DNA of 32,791 nt from JAFIEN01 sp051859505 (GCA_051859505.1 JBHYFN010000041.1:1-32791), one strand, 5' to 3'; counted from the stretch's first letter, positions 16,519 to 24,901 are shown. Numbers and translations are program-made. The notes: generated by a model not told the origin, from the sequence alone.

Positions 16519-17988
16519 TCAGAGCCCGTAAAGCGCGCCGAATTTCGCCTCGAGATAGTCCAGCAGCGGCCCCTCGTCCGGTTCCCCCCCGATGGCGCGC
16601 GCGATCACCTCGCGCGGCTCGAACAGGGCCCCGTGGCTCTGGACCATCGCCCGAAGCCAGCGGGTGGCGCGGCCCGTCTCGCCCTGCGCAAGGTCTTCGT
16701 CCAGATCGGGGATCGCCTGCCGCAGCGCCGCATGGAGGCAGCCGGCATAGACATTGCCCAAGGTATAGGTCGGAAAATAGCCGAACAGCCCCACCGACCA
16801 ATGCACATCCTGCAGAACCCCGTTCGACGGGCGGTCCACGGCGAAACCGAAATCGGCCAGGAAGCGGTCGTTCCACGCCGCCTCGAGATCGCCGACCGTC
16901 AGATCGCCCCGCATCAACGCCTGTTCCAGGTCGAACCGCAACAGGACGTGGAGGTTGTATTGCACCTCGTCGGCCTCGGTCCGGATATAGCCTTCGGTCA
17001 CGCGGTTGACGCTGGCGAAAAAGGCCTCGGCATCGGCGATCCCGATGTCGCCGAAAGCCTCGCGCATCTGGCCGAAGAGCCAGCCGGTGAAGGCGCGGCT
17101 GCGGCCGAGCTGGTTTTCGTAGATCCGGCTCTGGCTTTCATGCACCCCCATCGAGACGCCCTGCCCAAGCGGCGTCAGCGCATGGGCGGGATCGATGCCC
17201 TGTTCATAGGCGGCGTGCCCGGTTTCGTGGATCGTCGAATAGATCGCGTTGAACGGATCGGCCGGATCGGTGCGCATGGTGATCCGCACATCGCTGCCCG
17301 ACCCCGAGGAGAAGGGATGCACCGCCTTGTCGATCCGGCCCCGGTCGAGGTCATAGCCGAAGGCCAGCGCCAGCTTGCGCGACAGCGCCAGTTGCGCCTC
17401 TTCCCCGAACACGCCTTGCGGCGCGGGCGGCACGGGCTTGCCGCGTATCGCGTCCCGCAGGGCGACCAGCCGGGGCCGGAGCGCCCCGAACATGGCCGAC
17501 AACCCAGCCGCCGTCGCGCCATGTTCATAGTCGCCCAGAAGCGCGTCATAGACATCGCCCCCCCGCGCCAGCGCCGCCCCCTCTTCGCGCTTCAGCCGCA
17601 CGACGTGATCCAGCGTCGGCAGGAAGGCGGCGACATCCTGATCCTTGCGCGCCTCGGCCCAGACCCCTTGCGCAACCGAGGTGACACGCGCGATCTCGGC
17701 CGCGAGCGGGCCGGGGACGCGGATGTTGCGTTCGTAGGCGCGGCGGATCTGGCGGATATTGGCGTGGCTGACGGCATCGAGGGCCACGGCCTTGTCGAGC
17801 CAGTCGCCGATCCGGGGATCGGTGCGCTTTTCGTGCAAAAGCGCCTCGAGTGCCGCCATCTCCTCGCCCCGCTGTGCAGCGGCACCGCGCGGCATCATCG
17901 TTTCCTGATCCCAGCCAAGCCGGCCCGAGATCTGCGACAAGGCCTCGATCTGGCGCTGGTGGGTCATCAGGTCATCATAGGCGGTCAT
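16519..17988 (-). CDS. carboxypeptidase Taq (M32) metallopeptidase
   Basis: A zinc carboxypeptidase of 489 residues, normal for family M32. The zinc motif HETGH is at 254-258, and HESQSRIYEN (283-292) supplies the further ligand Glu284. Also typical are GYDLDRGRIDKAVHPFSSG and the C-terminal GYFPTYTLGNVYAG. The start at 17988 has TAAGGGG upstream and overlaps the ctaA stop by 4 bp. The frame is open far upstream through ctaA, but that part is shadow. It probably acts in the cytoplasm, as no signal peptide is seen. Confidence 0.93.
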   Translation of the reverse strand: MTAYDDLMTHQRQIEALSQISGRLGWDQETMMPRGAAAQRGEEMAALEALLHEKRTDPRIGDWLDKAVALDAVSHANIRQIRRAYERNIRVPGPLAAEIARVTSVAQGVWAEARKDQDVAAFLPTLDHVVRLKREEGAALARGGDVYDALLGDYEHGATAAGLSAMFGALRPRLVALRDAIRGKPVPPAPQGVFGEEAQLALSRKLALAFGYDLDRGRIDKAVHPFSSGSGSDVRITMRTDPADPFNAIYSTIHETGHAAYEQGIDPAHALTPLGQGVSMGVHESQSRIYENQLGRSRAFTGWLFGQMREAFGDIGIADAEAFFASVNRVTEGYIRTEADEVQYNLHVLLRFDLEQALMRGDLTVGDLEAAWNDRFLADFGFAVDRPSNGVLQDVHWSVGLFGYFPTYTLGNVYAGCLHAALRQAIPDLDEDLAQGETGRATRWLRAMVQSHGALFEPREVIARAIGGEPDEGPLLDYLEAKFGALYGL

Positions 17989-19127
17989 GCGGTGCCCCTT
18001 ACGGATTGCGGCCTTGGATAGCGGGCCAGGAACCGGCCCCGCAGGATCAGCACCCAGAGAACGACCGCGCCGAACTGATGCAGGATCGCGATCTGCCAGG
18101 GCGCGGAGTAGAGCACGGTCACGATCCCGATCAGCACCTGCAGCGCCATCATCGCGATCATGGCATGAAAGGCGCTCCGTGTCGCCGCATTGGCCGAAGC
18201 GCGCGCGCGCAGCCAGACGACCCCGGCGAAAACGGCCAGAAGATAGCCCGACATGCGGTGGATGAACTGCACCAGCCCCGCATCCTCGATGAAATTGCGC
18301 CAGAGCGGGCTGCGCGAGAAGGGTTCGGGCGGAAAGAAGCCGTCGCCCATCAAGGGCCATGTCGGAAAGGCGCGGCCGGCGTCGATCCCCGCCACCAGCG
18401 CACCCAGCACGATCTGCAGGAAGGCGAAATGCATCAGGCCGGTCGAAACGGAAAAGAGCCGCCCCTCTCCTGCGCGGCGGGCGGCCAGCAGATCCTGCTC
18501 CTTGCGGCCCAGAAGGAAGACATACCAGGCGATCAGGCCCAGGATGACGAAGGCCAGCCCCAGATGCACCGCAAGCCGGGTCGAGGGGACCGAGACCATC
18601 CCCTCCTGCAGGCCGCCATGCACCATCCACCAGCCGATGGCGCCCTGCAGGCCCCCCAACGCGCCCACGGCCAGAAGGCGCGGGGTCCAGCCCGGCGGAA
18701 TCGCGCGGCGCGCAAGGAACCACAGGAAGCCGCCGGCCCAGATCAGCCCCATGACGCGGCCAAGCTGGCGGTGGCCCCATTCCCACCAGTAGATCACCTT
18801 GAACTCGTCCAGCGTCATCTGCTGGTTCATCAGGAGATACTGGTCGATCTGGCGATAGGCGGCGAATTCGGCCTCCCAATCGGCCTCGGACAGGGGGGGA
18901 ATCGCTCCGGTGACGGGCGCCCAGACGGTGATCGACAGGCCGGAGTCCGTCAGCCGGGTCATGCCGCCCACGGCGATCATCACCACGACGAGGGCAAAAA
19001 GCACCATGAGCCAGGCCCGGATCGCGCCGCGGGCGTCGCGGCGGCCGCGGTCGATGCCGCCCGGTGTGGCCAGCGGCTTGTCGGCGGTCGTGACCTCTTC
19101 AAAGAGTTTGCGCGGTTTGGTGGCCAT
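17985..19127 (-). CDS. ctaA: heme A synthase (COX15/CtaA)
   Basis: Oxidises the heme O methyl group to make heme A for cytochrome aa3 oxidase, in the inner membrane. The 380-residue length and about eight transmembrane helices match the COX15 type. Motifs are VGGMTRLTDSGLSITVWAPV, YWWEWGHRQLGRVMGLIW, WWMVHGGL and FIHRMSGYLLAVFAG; these hold conserved heme-ligand His residues. It is the first gene of a tight unit with the M32 peptidase (4-bp overlap). No cox genes are nearby. Confidence 0.95.
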   Translation of the reverse strand: MATKPRKLFEEVTTADKPLATPGGIDRGRRDARGAIRAWLMVLFALVVVMIAVGGMTRLTDSGLSITVWAPVTGAIPPLSEADWEAEFAAYRQIDQYLLMNQQMTLDEFKVIYWWEWGHRQLGRVMGLIWAGGFLWFLARRAIPPGWTPRLLAVGALGGLQGAIGWWMVHGGLQEGMVSVPSTRLAVHLGLAFVILGLIAWYVFLLGRKEQDLLAARRAGEGRLFSVSTGLMHFAFLQIVLGALVAGIDAGRAFPTWPLMGDGFFPPEPFSRSPLWRNFIEDAGLVQFIHRMSGYLLAVFAGVVWLRARASANAATRSAFHAMIAMMALQVLIGIVTVLYSAPWQIAILHQFGAVVLWVLILRGRFLARYPRPQSVRGTA

Positions 19128-19154
19128 TACGGGGTCCTTGAACTTGCATCGCGC

Positions 19155-19183
19155 AAACTAAGTGCAGCGGATCACCGCGGCAA
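19155..19183 (-). promoter_or_regulatory. predicted promoter of ctaA
   Basis: Minus strand TTGCCG (19183-19178), a 17-bp spacer and TAGTTT (19160-19155). Transcription would start near 19148, about 20 nt before the ctaA ATG. Confidence 0.4.
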
Positions 19184-19288
19184 GCGAGACTGACATATTG
19201 GTCGCAGGAGGGGCAACCGGCAGGATCTCGCTCTGGGTACCCGGTTCTTTCGTTCGCAGCCCCGGGCCCTTGGGACGAACGGCGCGGG

Positions 19289-19338
19289 GCACCGAATTTG
19301 GCCAAATTCGGTGCGGCCGAATTTGGCCAAATTCGGCC
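19289..19338. repeat. two abutting perfect palindromes (26 and 24 bp)
   Basis: Bases 19289-19314 are a perfect 26-bp palindrome (half GCACCGAATTTGG), and 19315-19338 a perfect 24-bp palindrome (half GGCCGAATTTGG). They share the 20-bp core of CCGAATTTGG and its complement and touch with no base between. The pair sits 4 bp beyond the trmJ stop and about 160 bp upstream of ctaA. Each half-pair could form a hairpin in the trmJ transcript but has no T-tract. It may be a terminator, a protein site or a dispersed element. Confidence 0.9.
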
Positions 19339-19342
19339 TGCC

Positions 19343-20083
19343 CTACCGTTTCGCCCAGCGCGCCATCTGGCGCATCACGCCATGCAGCATCTGCACATCG
19401 GCCCGCGTCAGCGGCATCCGCCCCCACAGGTTGCGCAACGACAGCTTCATTGCTTCTTCCTTGTGGGCCGGGAAAAAGAACCCCGCCTCGGCGAGACTCC
19501 CTTCGTAATGCTCGGCAAGCTTCTCGACCTCGATCCGGCTGGCCCAGTCGGTGCCGGCCATCTCGACCCGTTCGGCCGTGATCTCTGCGGTGGCGCGACG
19601 CCATTCATAGGCGGTCAGCAGCACGCATTGCGCCAGGTTGAGCGAGGGAAACTCCGGGTTGACCGGCACCGAGATGATCGCCCCCGCCCGGGCGATATCG
19701 TCGTTTTCAAGGCCCGAACGTTCCGGCCCGAACAGCACCGCGACCCGTTCCCCCGCAAGACTGCGCCTTGCGGCATCCTGCATCGCGGCCTCGGGCGACA
19801 GGACGGGCTTGGTCAGGTCGCGGCTCCGCGCCGTGGTGGCATAGACGAAGCTCGCCTCCGAGACCGCCTCGGCCACCGTCCCGGCCAGCATCGCCTCGTC
19901 CAGGAGCCGCCCCGCGCCCGAGGCCATCGCAACCGCCCTGTCGCTGGGCCAGCCGTCGCGCGGGGCCACGACGCGCATCCGGTCCAGCCCGAAATTCCAC
20001 ATCGCCCGGGCGGCCGCGCCGATGTTTTCGCCCATCTGGGGACGCACGAGGACAAAGGCAGGTTGGGGATGGGTCTCTGGCAT
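19343..20083 (-). CDS. trmJ: TrmJ-type tRNA 2'-O-methyltransferase (SPOUT family)
   Basis: A 246-residue SpoU/TrmH-fold RNA methyltransferase. Motif 1 is VRPQMGENIGAAARAMWNFG, motif 2 VAVLFGPERSGLENDDI and motif 3 FPSLNLAQCVLLTAYEW, which together bind S-adenosylmethionine in the trefoil knot. The C-terminal helical extension ends in LHGVMRQMARW, as in TrmJ, which methylates position 32 of some tRNAs. I chose ATG 20083; the upstream ATG at 20161 would require reading through a T7/A6 hairpin. Target identity is by family similarity. Confidence 0.87.
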   Translation of the reverse strand: MPETHPQPAFVLVRPQMGENIGAAARAMWNFGLDRMRVVAPRDGWPSDRAVAMASGAGRLLDEAMLAGTVAEAVSEASFVYATTARSRDLTKPVLSPEAAMQDAARRSLAGERVAVLFGPERSGLENDDIARAGAIISVPVNPEFPSLNLAQCVLLTAYEWRRATAEITAERVEMAGTDWASRIEVEKLAEHYEGSLAEAGFFFPAHKEEAMKLSLRNLWGRMPLTRADVQMLHGVMRQMARWAKR

Positions 20084-20092
20084 GGCGGCCCC

Positions 20093-20113
20093 GGGTTTTT
20101 TTGCAAAAAACCC
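20093..20113. repeat. GGG-T7-GC-A6-CCC hairpin before trmJ
   Basis: GGGTTTTTTT-GC-AAAAAACCC is a palindrome with one unpaired T, 10 bp upstream of the trmJ start. It is unusual in such GC-rich DNA. It could affect trmJ translation or end a transcript. Confidence 0.6.
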
Positions 20114-20215
20114 CGCCCCGTTACCCGGCCTGCGGGCGATCCGCAAGCTGGTGCTGGTCACGCCCCGGCCGAGGCCCTATAGCGCAGCCCAGACCGCCAT
20201 ACCGCGAGGCCCCGG

Positions 20216-20851
20216 ATGCCCGAGAACCAAGACAGCGACCGCGACCAGCCGCAGATCTATCTGATCACCCCGCCCGAGTTCGATCTGGACATCTTCCCCC
20301 CGCGTCTGGCCGCGTGCCTCGATGCCGTGCCCACCGCCTGCCTGCGCCTGTCGCTTTCGACGCGCGACGAAGACCGCATCGCCCGCGCCGCCGACGCGCT
20401 GCGCGAACTGGCCCATGCCCGCGATGTGGCCCTTGTCATCGACGGCCATCCCCTTCTGGTCGAACGGCTGGGGCTTGACGGGGTGCATCTGACCGATGCG
20501 GCGCGTTCGGTGCGCAAGCTGCGCAAGGATCTGGGCGAGGATGCCATCATCGGCACCTTCTGCGGCAATTCCCGCCATGACGGCATGACCGCGGGCGAGT
20601 TGGGGGCCGATTACGTCAGCTTCGGCCCGGTCGGCGAAACGCCGCTCGGCCTTGGCACGCGGGCCGAGCCCGAGCTTTTTCAATGGTGGTCCGAAATGAT
20701 CGAGGTTCCTTGCGTCGCCGAAGGCGCCCTGACGCTGGATCTGGTCCGCGCCCTCGCCCCGCATGCCGATTTCTTCGGCCTCGGAGACGAGGTCTGGCGC
20801 GAGGAGGATGCCGCAGCGGCGCTTGCCCGCTACCTGGCCGCCATGTCCTGA
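20216..20851 (+). CDS. ThiE-like thiamine phosphate synthase paralogue
   Basis: A 211-residue TIM-barrel protein of the TMP synthase/TenI family: IYLITPPEFD at the start, LVIDGHPLLVERLGLDGVHL (VDGVHLG-type motif), IIGTFCGNSRHDGMTAGELG, YVSFGPVGET and VPCVAEGALT. The classical ThiE line GPVFPTxTK is altered to GPVGETPLG, so whether it couples thiazole and pyrimidine phosphates is uncertain. No thiamine genes or TPP riboswitch are nearby. It overlaps olsA by 22 bp, tail to tail. Confidence 0.8.
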   Translation: MPENQDSDRDQPQIYLITPPEFDLDIFPPRLAACLDAVPTACLRLSLSTRDEDRIARAADALRELAHARDVALVIDGHPLLVERLGLDGVHLTDAARSVRKLRKDLGEDAIIGTFCGNSRHDGMTAGELGADYVSFGPVGETPLGLGTRAEPELFQWWSEMIEVPCVAEGALTLDLVRALAPHADFFGLGDEVWREEDAAAALARYLAAMS

Positions 20852-21720
20852 AACCGCTCCGTCCCGGAGCGGACCGACACTTCGGCGGCGCGGGCAAGGC
20901 TCTTTCGGTCCGTCCCCGGCGCAAGCGGGATCGGCGGGTGGAACACCAGCCGCACCTGCCCCTGCCGCGGCGCCGCCAGCACCGCAAGCAGATGCGGCCC
21001 GAGATCCATCCCCCCCCACCAGCCATAGAACCGCGGATCCTGCCCGGGCGGCGCCGTCCAGATCACGCTGACCGGCTGCACCTCAAGACCATCCTCGCGC
21101 ATTCTATCGTCGCACAGGGCGGCAAAAAGCGTTGCCTTGAAAGGCAGCACCCGCTGCCCGTCGGTCGAGGTGCCTTCGGGAAAGAGGACGAGCTTTTCGC
21201 CCGCCTTCAGCCGGTCGCGCAGCTGCGCCACCTGGGCCTGGGCCGCGGCCCTGTCACGGCGCACGAAGAGGGTGCCTGCGGCACGCGCCATGAAGCCGAT
21301 CCCCGGCCAGCCCGCGACCTCGGATTTTGCGACGAAAACAAGCGGCATCGCCGCATTCAGCGCCACGATATCCAGCCAGGACGAATGGTTCGCCGCCAGC
21401 ACGCCCGCACCCTGCATCGGGCGGCCGCTGTGCCGCATCTCGATCCCAATGACACGCAGGACGATGCGAAAGAACAGATGAGCGATCCCGTCCCCCAGGC
21501 GCCGCGACAGGGCCGGAACCAGCCGCTCCGCCCCGCGCAAGGCAAGAAGGATCGGCAGCAACAGCAGGATCGCCAGCACGATTGCCGCGCCGCGCAAGGC
21601 AATGCGCAGCCATCCCGCGGCGCCGATCTTGGGCCTGGGTGGCGGGTCGGTGCTGTCCCATGTCACGGCGCGCGGCCCCGCGCGCACCGCGCCCTCTGCC
21701 TGCGCTTCGCTGCCGCTCAT
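20830..21720 (-). CDS. olsA: lyso-ornithine lipid O-acyltransferase, PlsC family
   Basis: Adds the second acyl chain in ornithine lipid synthesis, by family and by its place behind olsB. The 296-residue protein has an N-terminal membrane helix (about 44-60), the acyltransferase motif HSSWLD (HX4D, 112-117), GTLFVRRDR and FPEGT at 180-184. Start ATG 21720 is preferred; the frame runs on to 21864, but that lies inside olsB. Without the neighbour it would be called a generic lysophospholipid acyltransferase. Confidence 0.85.
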   Translation of the reverse strand: MSGSEAQAEGAVRAGPRAVTWDSTDPPPRPKIGAAGWLRIALRGAAIVLAILLLLPILLALRGAERLVPALSRRLGDGIAHLFFRIVLRVIGIEMRHSGRPMQGAGVLAANHSSWLDIVALNAAMPLVFVAKSEVAGWPGIGFMARAAGTLFVRRDRAAAQAQVAQLRDRLKAGEKLVLFPEGTSTDGQRVLPFKATLFAALCDDRMREDGLEVQPVSVIWTAPPGQDPRFYGWWGGMDLGPHLLAVLAAPRQGQVRLVFHPPIPLAPGTDRKSLARAAEVSVRSGTERFQDMAAR

Positions 21721-21740
21721 GCCACCGCTGCCGCTGCCGC

Positions 21741-22508
21741 TCACGGCCCGCGGGCCCGGGTATAGAGCGCGGCCTGGCGGGCGTTCATCCGGCCCGTATC
21801 GAGGATCAGGCAGATGTCGATCGTGTTGAAATCCGCATCGATGAAGGCCCCTTCGCCGACCCATCCTCCCAGCCGGAGATAGGCCTTGATCAGGGCCGGG
21901 GTCGCCAGAAGCGCCGCGCGGGCGTCGACCGCCTCTGCAGGCATCAGATCCATCGGCTGAAACGCCCGCGACCGCACCCGCAGCTCGGGCGGCGCAAGGT
22001 GGCGGTGGTGCAGCAGGCTCAGCGCTTCGGCATGGGCCGCAGGATCCCGGCCGTGGAACGAGGCGACGCCGAACAGGATCTCGATCCCCCGCGCCTCGAC
22101 ATATCCGGCCAGCCCGTGCCAGAGGTGATACATCGCCTCGCCGCCGCGATAGGCGGGAAGCAGGCAGGACCGGCCCAGCTCCAGCAGGCGCCGCCCGCTT
22201 GAGCGGAGCGGCGACAGGTCATATTCATCCTCGGAATAGAACTGGCCGGCGGCACGCGCGCCTTCGGCCTGCATCATCCGGTACAGGCCGACCACCTGAT
22301 CGCCCTCGGGGCGCGACCGGTCGAACAGCAGCAGATGTTCGAAGAACGGATCGAACCGGTCCGCCTCGAGCCGGCGGGCATGATCGACCAGCGGCCCGTC
22401 GCCGCCCAGTTCCTCGATGAAGACGGCATAGCGCAGACGGGCGGCGGCTTCGAGATCCTGCGGGCTGTCGGCCAGCCGGGTTTCGAAAACGGGATCGGGC
22501 CTGTTCAA
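21741..22508 (-). CDS. olsB: ornithine-acyl-ACP N-acyltransferase
   Basis: Attaches a 3-hydroxy fatty acid to the amino group of ornithine, the first step of phosphate-free ornithine lipid. Motifs are RLRYAVFIEELGGDGPLVDH, DRFDPFFEHLLL and LELGRSCLLPAYRGGEAM, a GNAT-like fold. The start is uncertain. The family usually begins close to FETRLADSP, and TTG 22508 fits that (255 residues); in-frame ATG codons lie at 22631 and 22682, but would add a basic, low-complexity stretch that crosses a 16-bp tandem repeat. The stop is 20 bp before olsA, so the two form one unit. Confidence 0.85.
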   Translation of the reverse strand: MNRPDPVFETRLADSPQDLEAAARLRYAVFIEELGGDGPLVDHARRLEADRFDPFFEHLLLFDRSRPEGDQVVGLYRMMQAEGARAAGQFYSEDEYDLSPLRSSGRRLLELGRSCLLPAYRGGEAMYHLWHGLAGYVEARGIEILFGVASFHGRDPAAHAEALSLLHHRHLAPPELRVRSRAFQPMDLMPAEAVDARAALLATPALIKAYLRLGGWVGEGAFIDADFNTIDICLILDTGRMNARQAALYTRARGP

Positions 22509-22526
22509 GGTCGCTCTGTCCCCGGC

Positions 22527-22558
22527 TTTGGTCTGGATCGGGTTTGGTCTGGATCGGG
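22527..22558. repeat. perfect tandem duplication of 16 bp
   Basis: TTTGGTCTGGATCGGG occurs twice head to tail at 22527-22542 and 22543-22558, about 18 bp upstream of the proposed olsB TTG start. Because 16 is not a multiple of 3, gain or loss of a copy would shift any frame coming from the upstream ATG. Confidence 0.9.
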
Positions 22559-22648
22559 CCGGGCGCGGGGGCCGAACCCGCGCGCCGAACCCGCGCAATG
22601 GCCGCCCGATCTCTAGGCGGATGGAAACCATTTGGCAACGATTTGCGG

Positions 22649-22664
22649 TTAACGATCCCTTGAC
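22649..22664 (+). promoter_or_regulatory. possible CtrA-like box
   Basis: TTAA, 7 bp, TTGAC resembles the CtrA site TTAA-N7-TTAAC with one change. It lies between olsB and DUF3553/chpT. One degenerate match in 32 kb could be chance. Confidence 0.25.
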
Positions 22665-22758
22665 GTGGCAAGCCCGCGCCACTGAGGGATTTTCTACTTC
22701 AAGTTGAGGATAGCCTGTGCCACGATTTCCGCGACCCGACCTTCCGTCCTGCGCCTGT

Positions 22759-22784
22759 GCCGGTTCGGGCCTTTGCCCGCCGGC
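22759..22784 (-). terminator. hairpin downstream of the DUF3553 gene
   Basis: GCCGG and CGGGC pair with GCCCG and CCGGC across a 4-nt loop, with a 2-nt bulge, giving 10 bp of stem. It starts 8 bp after the DUF3553 stop on the minus strand. There is no T-tract, so termination efficiency is doubtful. Confidence 0.4.
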
Positions 22785-22792
22785 CCTTCCGA

Positions 22793-22972
22793 TCAGAAGG
22801 AGACAAGGATGAGCGCGATCCTGTCCGAGTCGATCACGACCTTGCCCTCTTCGCGGAAATTGACCGTGATCCGGCCGCCAATGTTCGACTGCACCTGCCC
22901 GTCACCCCAGTCCGGCCGATCCGGGTGGCGCACGATCGTGCCGGGGGTGAAGATCGCGTTGAGGTCGGTCAT
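22793..22972 (-). CDS. DUF3553 family small protein
   Basis: A 59-residue protein (MTDLNAIFTPG, then VRHPDRPDWGDGQVQS, IGGRITVNFREEGK). The Gly-Trp-rich pattern matches DUF3553, a short family I know from alphaproteobacteria next to chpT. The fold resembles small SH3-like domains seen in UvrD/CarD-type proteins; this is inference. It faces chpT with only 21 bp between the two start codons. Its true length is easily missed because the frame stays open far upstream. Confidence 0.82.
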   Translation of the reverse strand: MTDLNAIFTPGTIVRHPDRPDWGDGQVQSNIGGRITVNFREEGKVVIDSDRIALILVSF

Positions 22973-22993
22973 GGCAGGCTCCGGGGGGCGGGC

Positions 22994-23590
22994 ATGAAAC
23001 AGCGGGCGGATCTTGTGGCGCTGGTCGGATCGCGCATCTGTCATGACCTTATCAGCCCGCTGGGCGCCATCGGCAATGGGGTCGAACTGCTCGAGCTTTC
23101 GGGCGCGCCCCGCAGCGAAGAGATGGAGCTGATCGCCGAAAGCGTGGCCAATGCCAATGCGCGGATCGGCTTTTTCCGGATCGCCTATGGAACGGCGGAC
23201 GAACGGCAACGCCTGTCGCGATCCGAGATCACGTCGACGCTGGTCGCGGCGGCGCGCGGCGGGCGGCTGTCCTATTTCTGGCGTGCCGAGGGCGACCACC
23301 CCCGGCGCGAGGTGCGGGCCGTCTTTCTGTTGCTGCAATGCTTTGAAAACGCGATGTTTCACGGCGGCGAGATCCAGATCACCCATGACGGCACCGCCTG
23401 GGAAGTGACGGGCGAGGCCGACCGCCTGCGCATCGACCCCGAGCTTTGGGACGGGTTGATCGCGCCCCGTCGCAGGGCCGCGGTGGATGCGGCGCGGGTG
23501 CAATTCGCGCTGCTGCCCGAAGTGCTCGAGGATCTGGGCCGCCCCCTCGCGCTCAAGACGACGGAGCATCGGATAACGGCCCGGTTCTGA
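22994..23590 (+). CDS. chpT: histidine phosphotransferase ChpT
   Basis: Passes phosphate from the hybrid kinase CckA to CtrA (and CpdR), controlling motility, gene transfer agents or the cell cycle in alphaproteobacteria. It is 198 residues from ATG 22994 behind a G-rich ribosome site. The phospho-acceptor is His17 in SRICHDLISPLGAIGNGVELL, the DHp-like dimerisation helix. The degenerate ATPase-like C-terminal domain (LLLQCFENAMFHGGEI) lacks ATP-binding boxes, as expected. The frame is open upstream to 22757, but that overlaps DUF3553. Confidence 0.9.
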   Translation: MKQRADLVALVGSRICHDLISPLGAIGNGVELLELSGAPRSEEMELIAESVANANARIGFFRIAYGTADERQRLSRSEITSTLVAAARGGRLSYFWRAEGDHPRREVRAVFLLLQCFENAMFHGGEIQITHDGTAWEVTGEADRLRIDPELWDGLIAPRRRAAVDAARVQFALLPEVLEDLGRPLALKTTEHRITARF

Positions 23591-23635
23591 CGCGAAAGCG
23601 GGCCGCCGCGCGATCAGCGCCCGATCAACTCCCGA

Positions 23636-24901
23636 TCAGGGCCGGATCGTGCCGTCGCCCGTGACCAGATATTTGAAGCTGGTCAGCTGCTCGGCCCCCA
23701 CCGGCCCGCGGGCATGCATCTTGCCCGTGGCGATCCCGATCTCGGCCCCCATGCCGAACTCGGCCCCGTCGGCAAACTGGGTCGAGGCATTGCGCATCAG
23801 GATCGCCGAATCGAGCCGCTGGAAGAACCGTTCGGCCACGGCGTCATCCTCGGTCAGGACGCAGTCCGTATGCTGCGAGCCGTAGCGGCGGATATGGCCG
23901 ATCGCGCCGTCCACACCCTCGACGATCTTTACCGCGATGATGCTGTCAAGGAATTCGCGCCCGAAGTCCTCGGGCGTTGCCGGCACGGTGCCCGGGATCT
24001 CGGCCAGCGCGCCCTCGGCCCGGACCTCGACCCCGGCCTGCAGCAGATCCTCGATCAGGATGGCCCCGTGCCGGTCGAAAAAGGCCCGGTCGATCAGCAG
24101 GCATTCCGCCGCCCCGCAGATGCTGGTGCGGCGCGTCTTGGCGTTCAGAACGATCCGGCGGGCCTTTTCCAGATCGGCGGCGCCATCGGCATAAAGATGG
24201 CAGATGCCTTCCAGATGGGCAAAGACCGGCACCCGCGCCTCGGACTGGACCAGCCCCACAAGGCCCTTGCCGCCCCGCGGCACGATCACGTCGATATGGT
24301 CGGTGGCCGTCAGCATGGCCTGCACCGCGGCCCTGTCGCGCGAGGGGACAAGCTGGATCGCGGTCTCGGGCAGCCCGGCGGCGACAAGGCCCTTCACAAG
24401 GCAGGCATGGATCGCGCTTGCCGAATGCAACCCCTCGGACCCGCCGCGCAGGATCACCGCATTGCCGGACTTGAGGCAGAGCGCGCCGGCATCGGCCGTC
24501 ACATTGGGCCGCGATTCGTAGATCACGCCCACCACCCCCAGCGGCGTGCGCACGCGCCGGATATGCAGCCCCGAGGGCCGATCCCATTCCGCCATGACCT
24601 GCCCCACCGGATCGGCCTGCCGGGCGACGCTTTCCACGCCCTCGGCCATCGCCTCGATCCGCGCCTCGGTCAGGGCAAGGCGGTCCATCATCGACTCGGA
24701 CAGCCCCTTTTCGCGCCCGAACTCGAGGTCGAGGGCATTGGCGGCAAGGATCGCCCCCGCCTCGGCCCGCATCGCCCCGGCCGCCACCATCAGGGCGGCC
24801 TCTTTCGCCGCTGGATCGGCAAAGGCCAGATCGGCCGCGGCAAGCCGGGCGGCCTTGCCCATCTCATCCATCAGGCTGGCGATATCGGCGTGGTCTTTCA
24901 T
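23636..24901 (-). CDS. proA: gamma-glutamyl phosphate reductase
   Basis: Reduces glutamyl-5-phosphate to the semialdehyde with NADPH, second step of proline synthesis. 421 residues from ATG 24901 (an ATG 18 bp upstream is possible). The catalytic Cys is in TRRTSICGAAECLL; also GVIYESRPNVTADAGALCLKS, RGGSEGLHSASA and VPRGGKGLVGLV. It follows proB by 51 bp and forms an obgE-proB-proA unit. Confidence 0.96.
   Translation of the reverse strand: MKDHADIASLMDEMGKAARLAAADLAFADPAAKEAALMVAAGAMRAEAGAILAANALDLEFGREKGLSESMMDRLALTEARIEAMAEGVESVARQADPVGQVMAEWDRPSGLHIRRVRTPLGVVGVIYESRPNVTADAGALCLKSGNAVILRGGSEGLHSASAIHACLVKGLVAAGLPETAIQLVPSRDRAAVQAMLTATDHIDVIVPRGGKGLVGLVQSEARVPVFAHLEGICHLYADGAADLEKARRIVLNAKTRRTSICGAAECLLIDRAFFDRHGAILIEDLLQAGVEVRAEGALAEIPGTVPATPEDFGREFLDSIIAVKIVEGVDGAIGHIRRYGSQHTDCVLTEDDAVAERFFQRLDSAILMRNASTQFADGAEFGMGAEIGIATGKMHARGPVGAEQLTSFKYLVTGDGTIRP

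Noticed and set aside
17989..18879. In-frame upstream extension of the M32 peptidase
   Set aside because: It lies entirely inside ctaA; the ATG at 17988 with TAAGGGG and a 4-bp overlap is the natural start and gives the normal family length.
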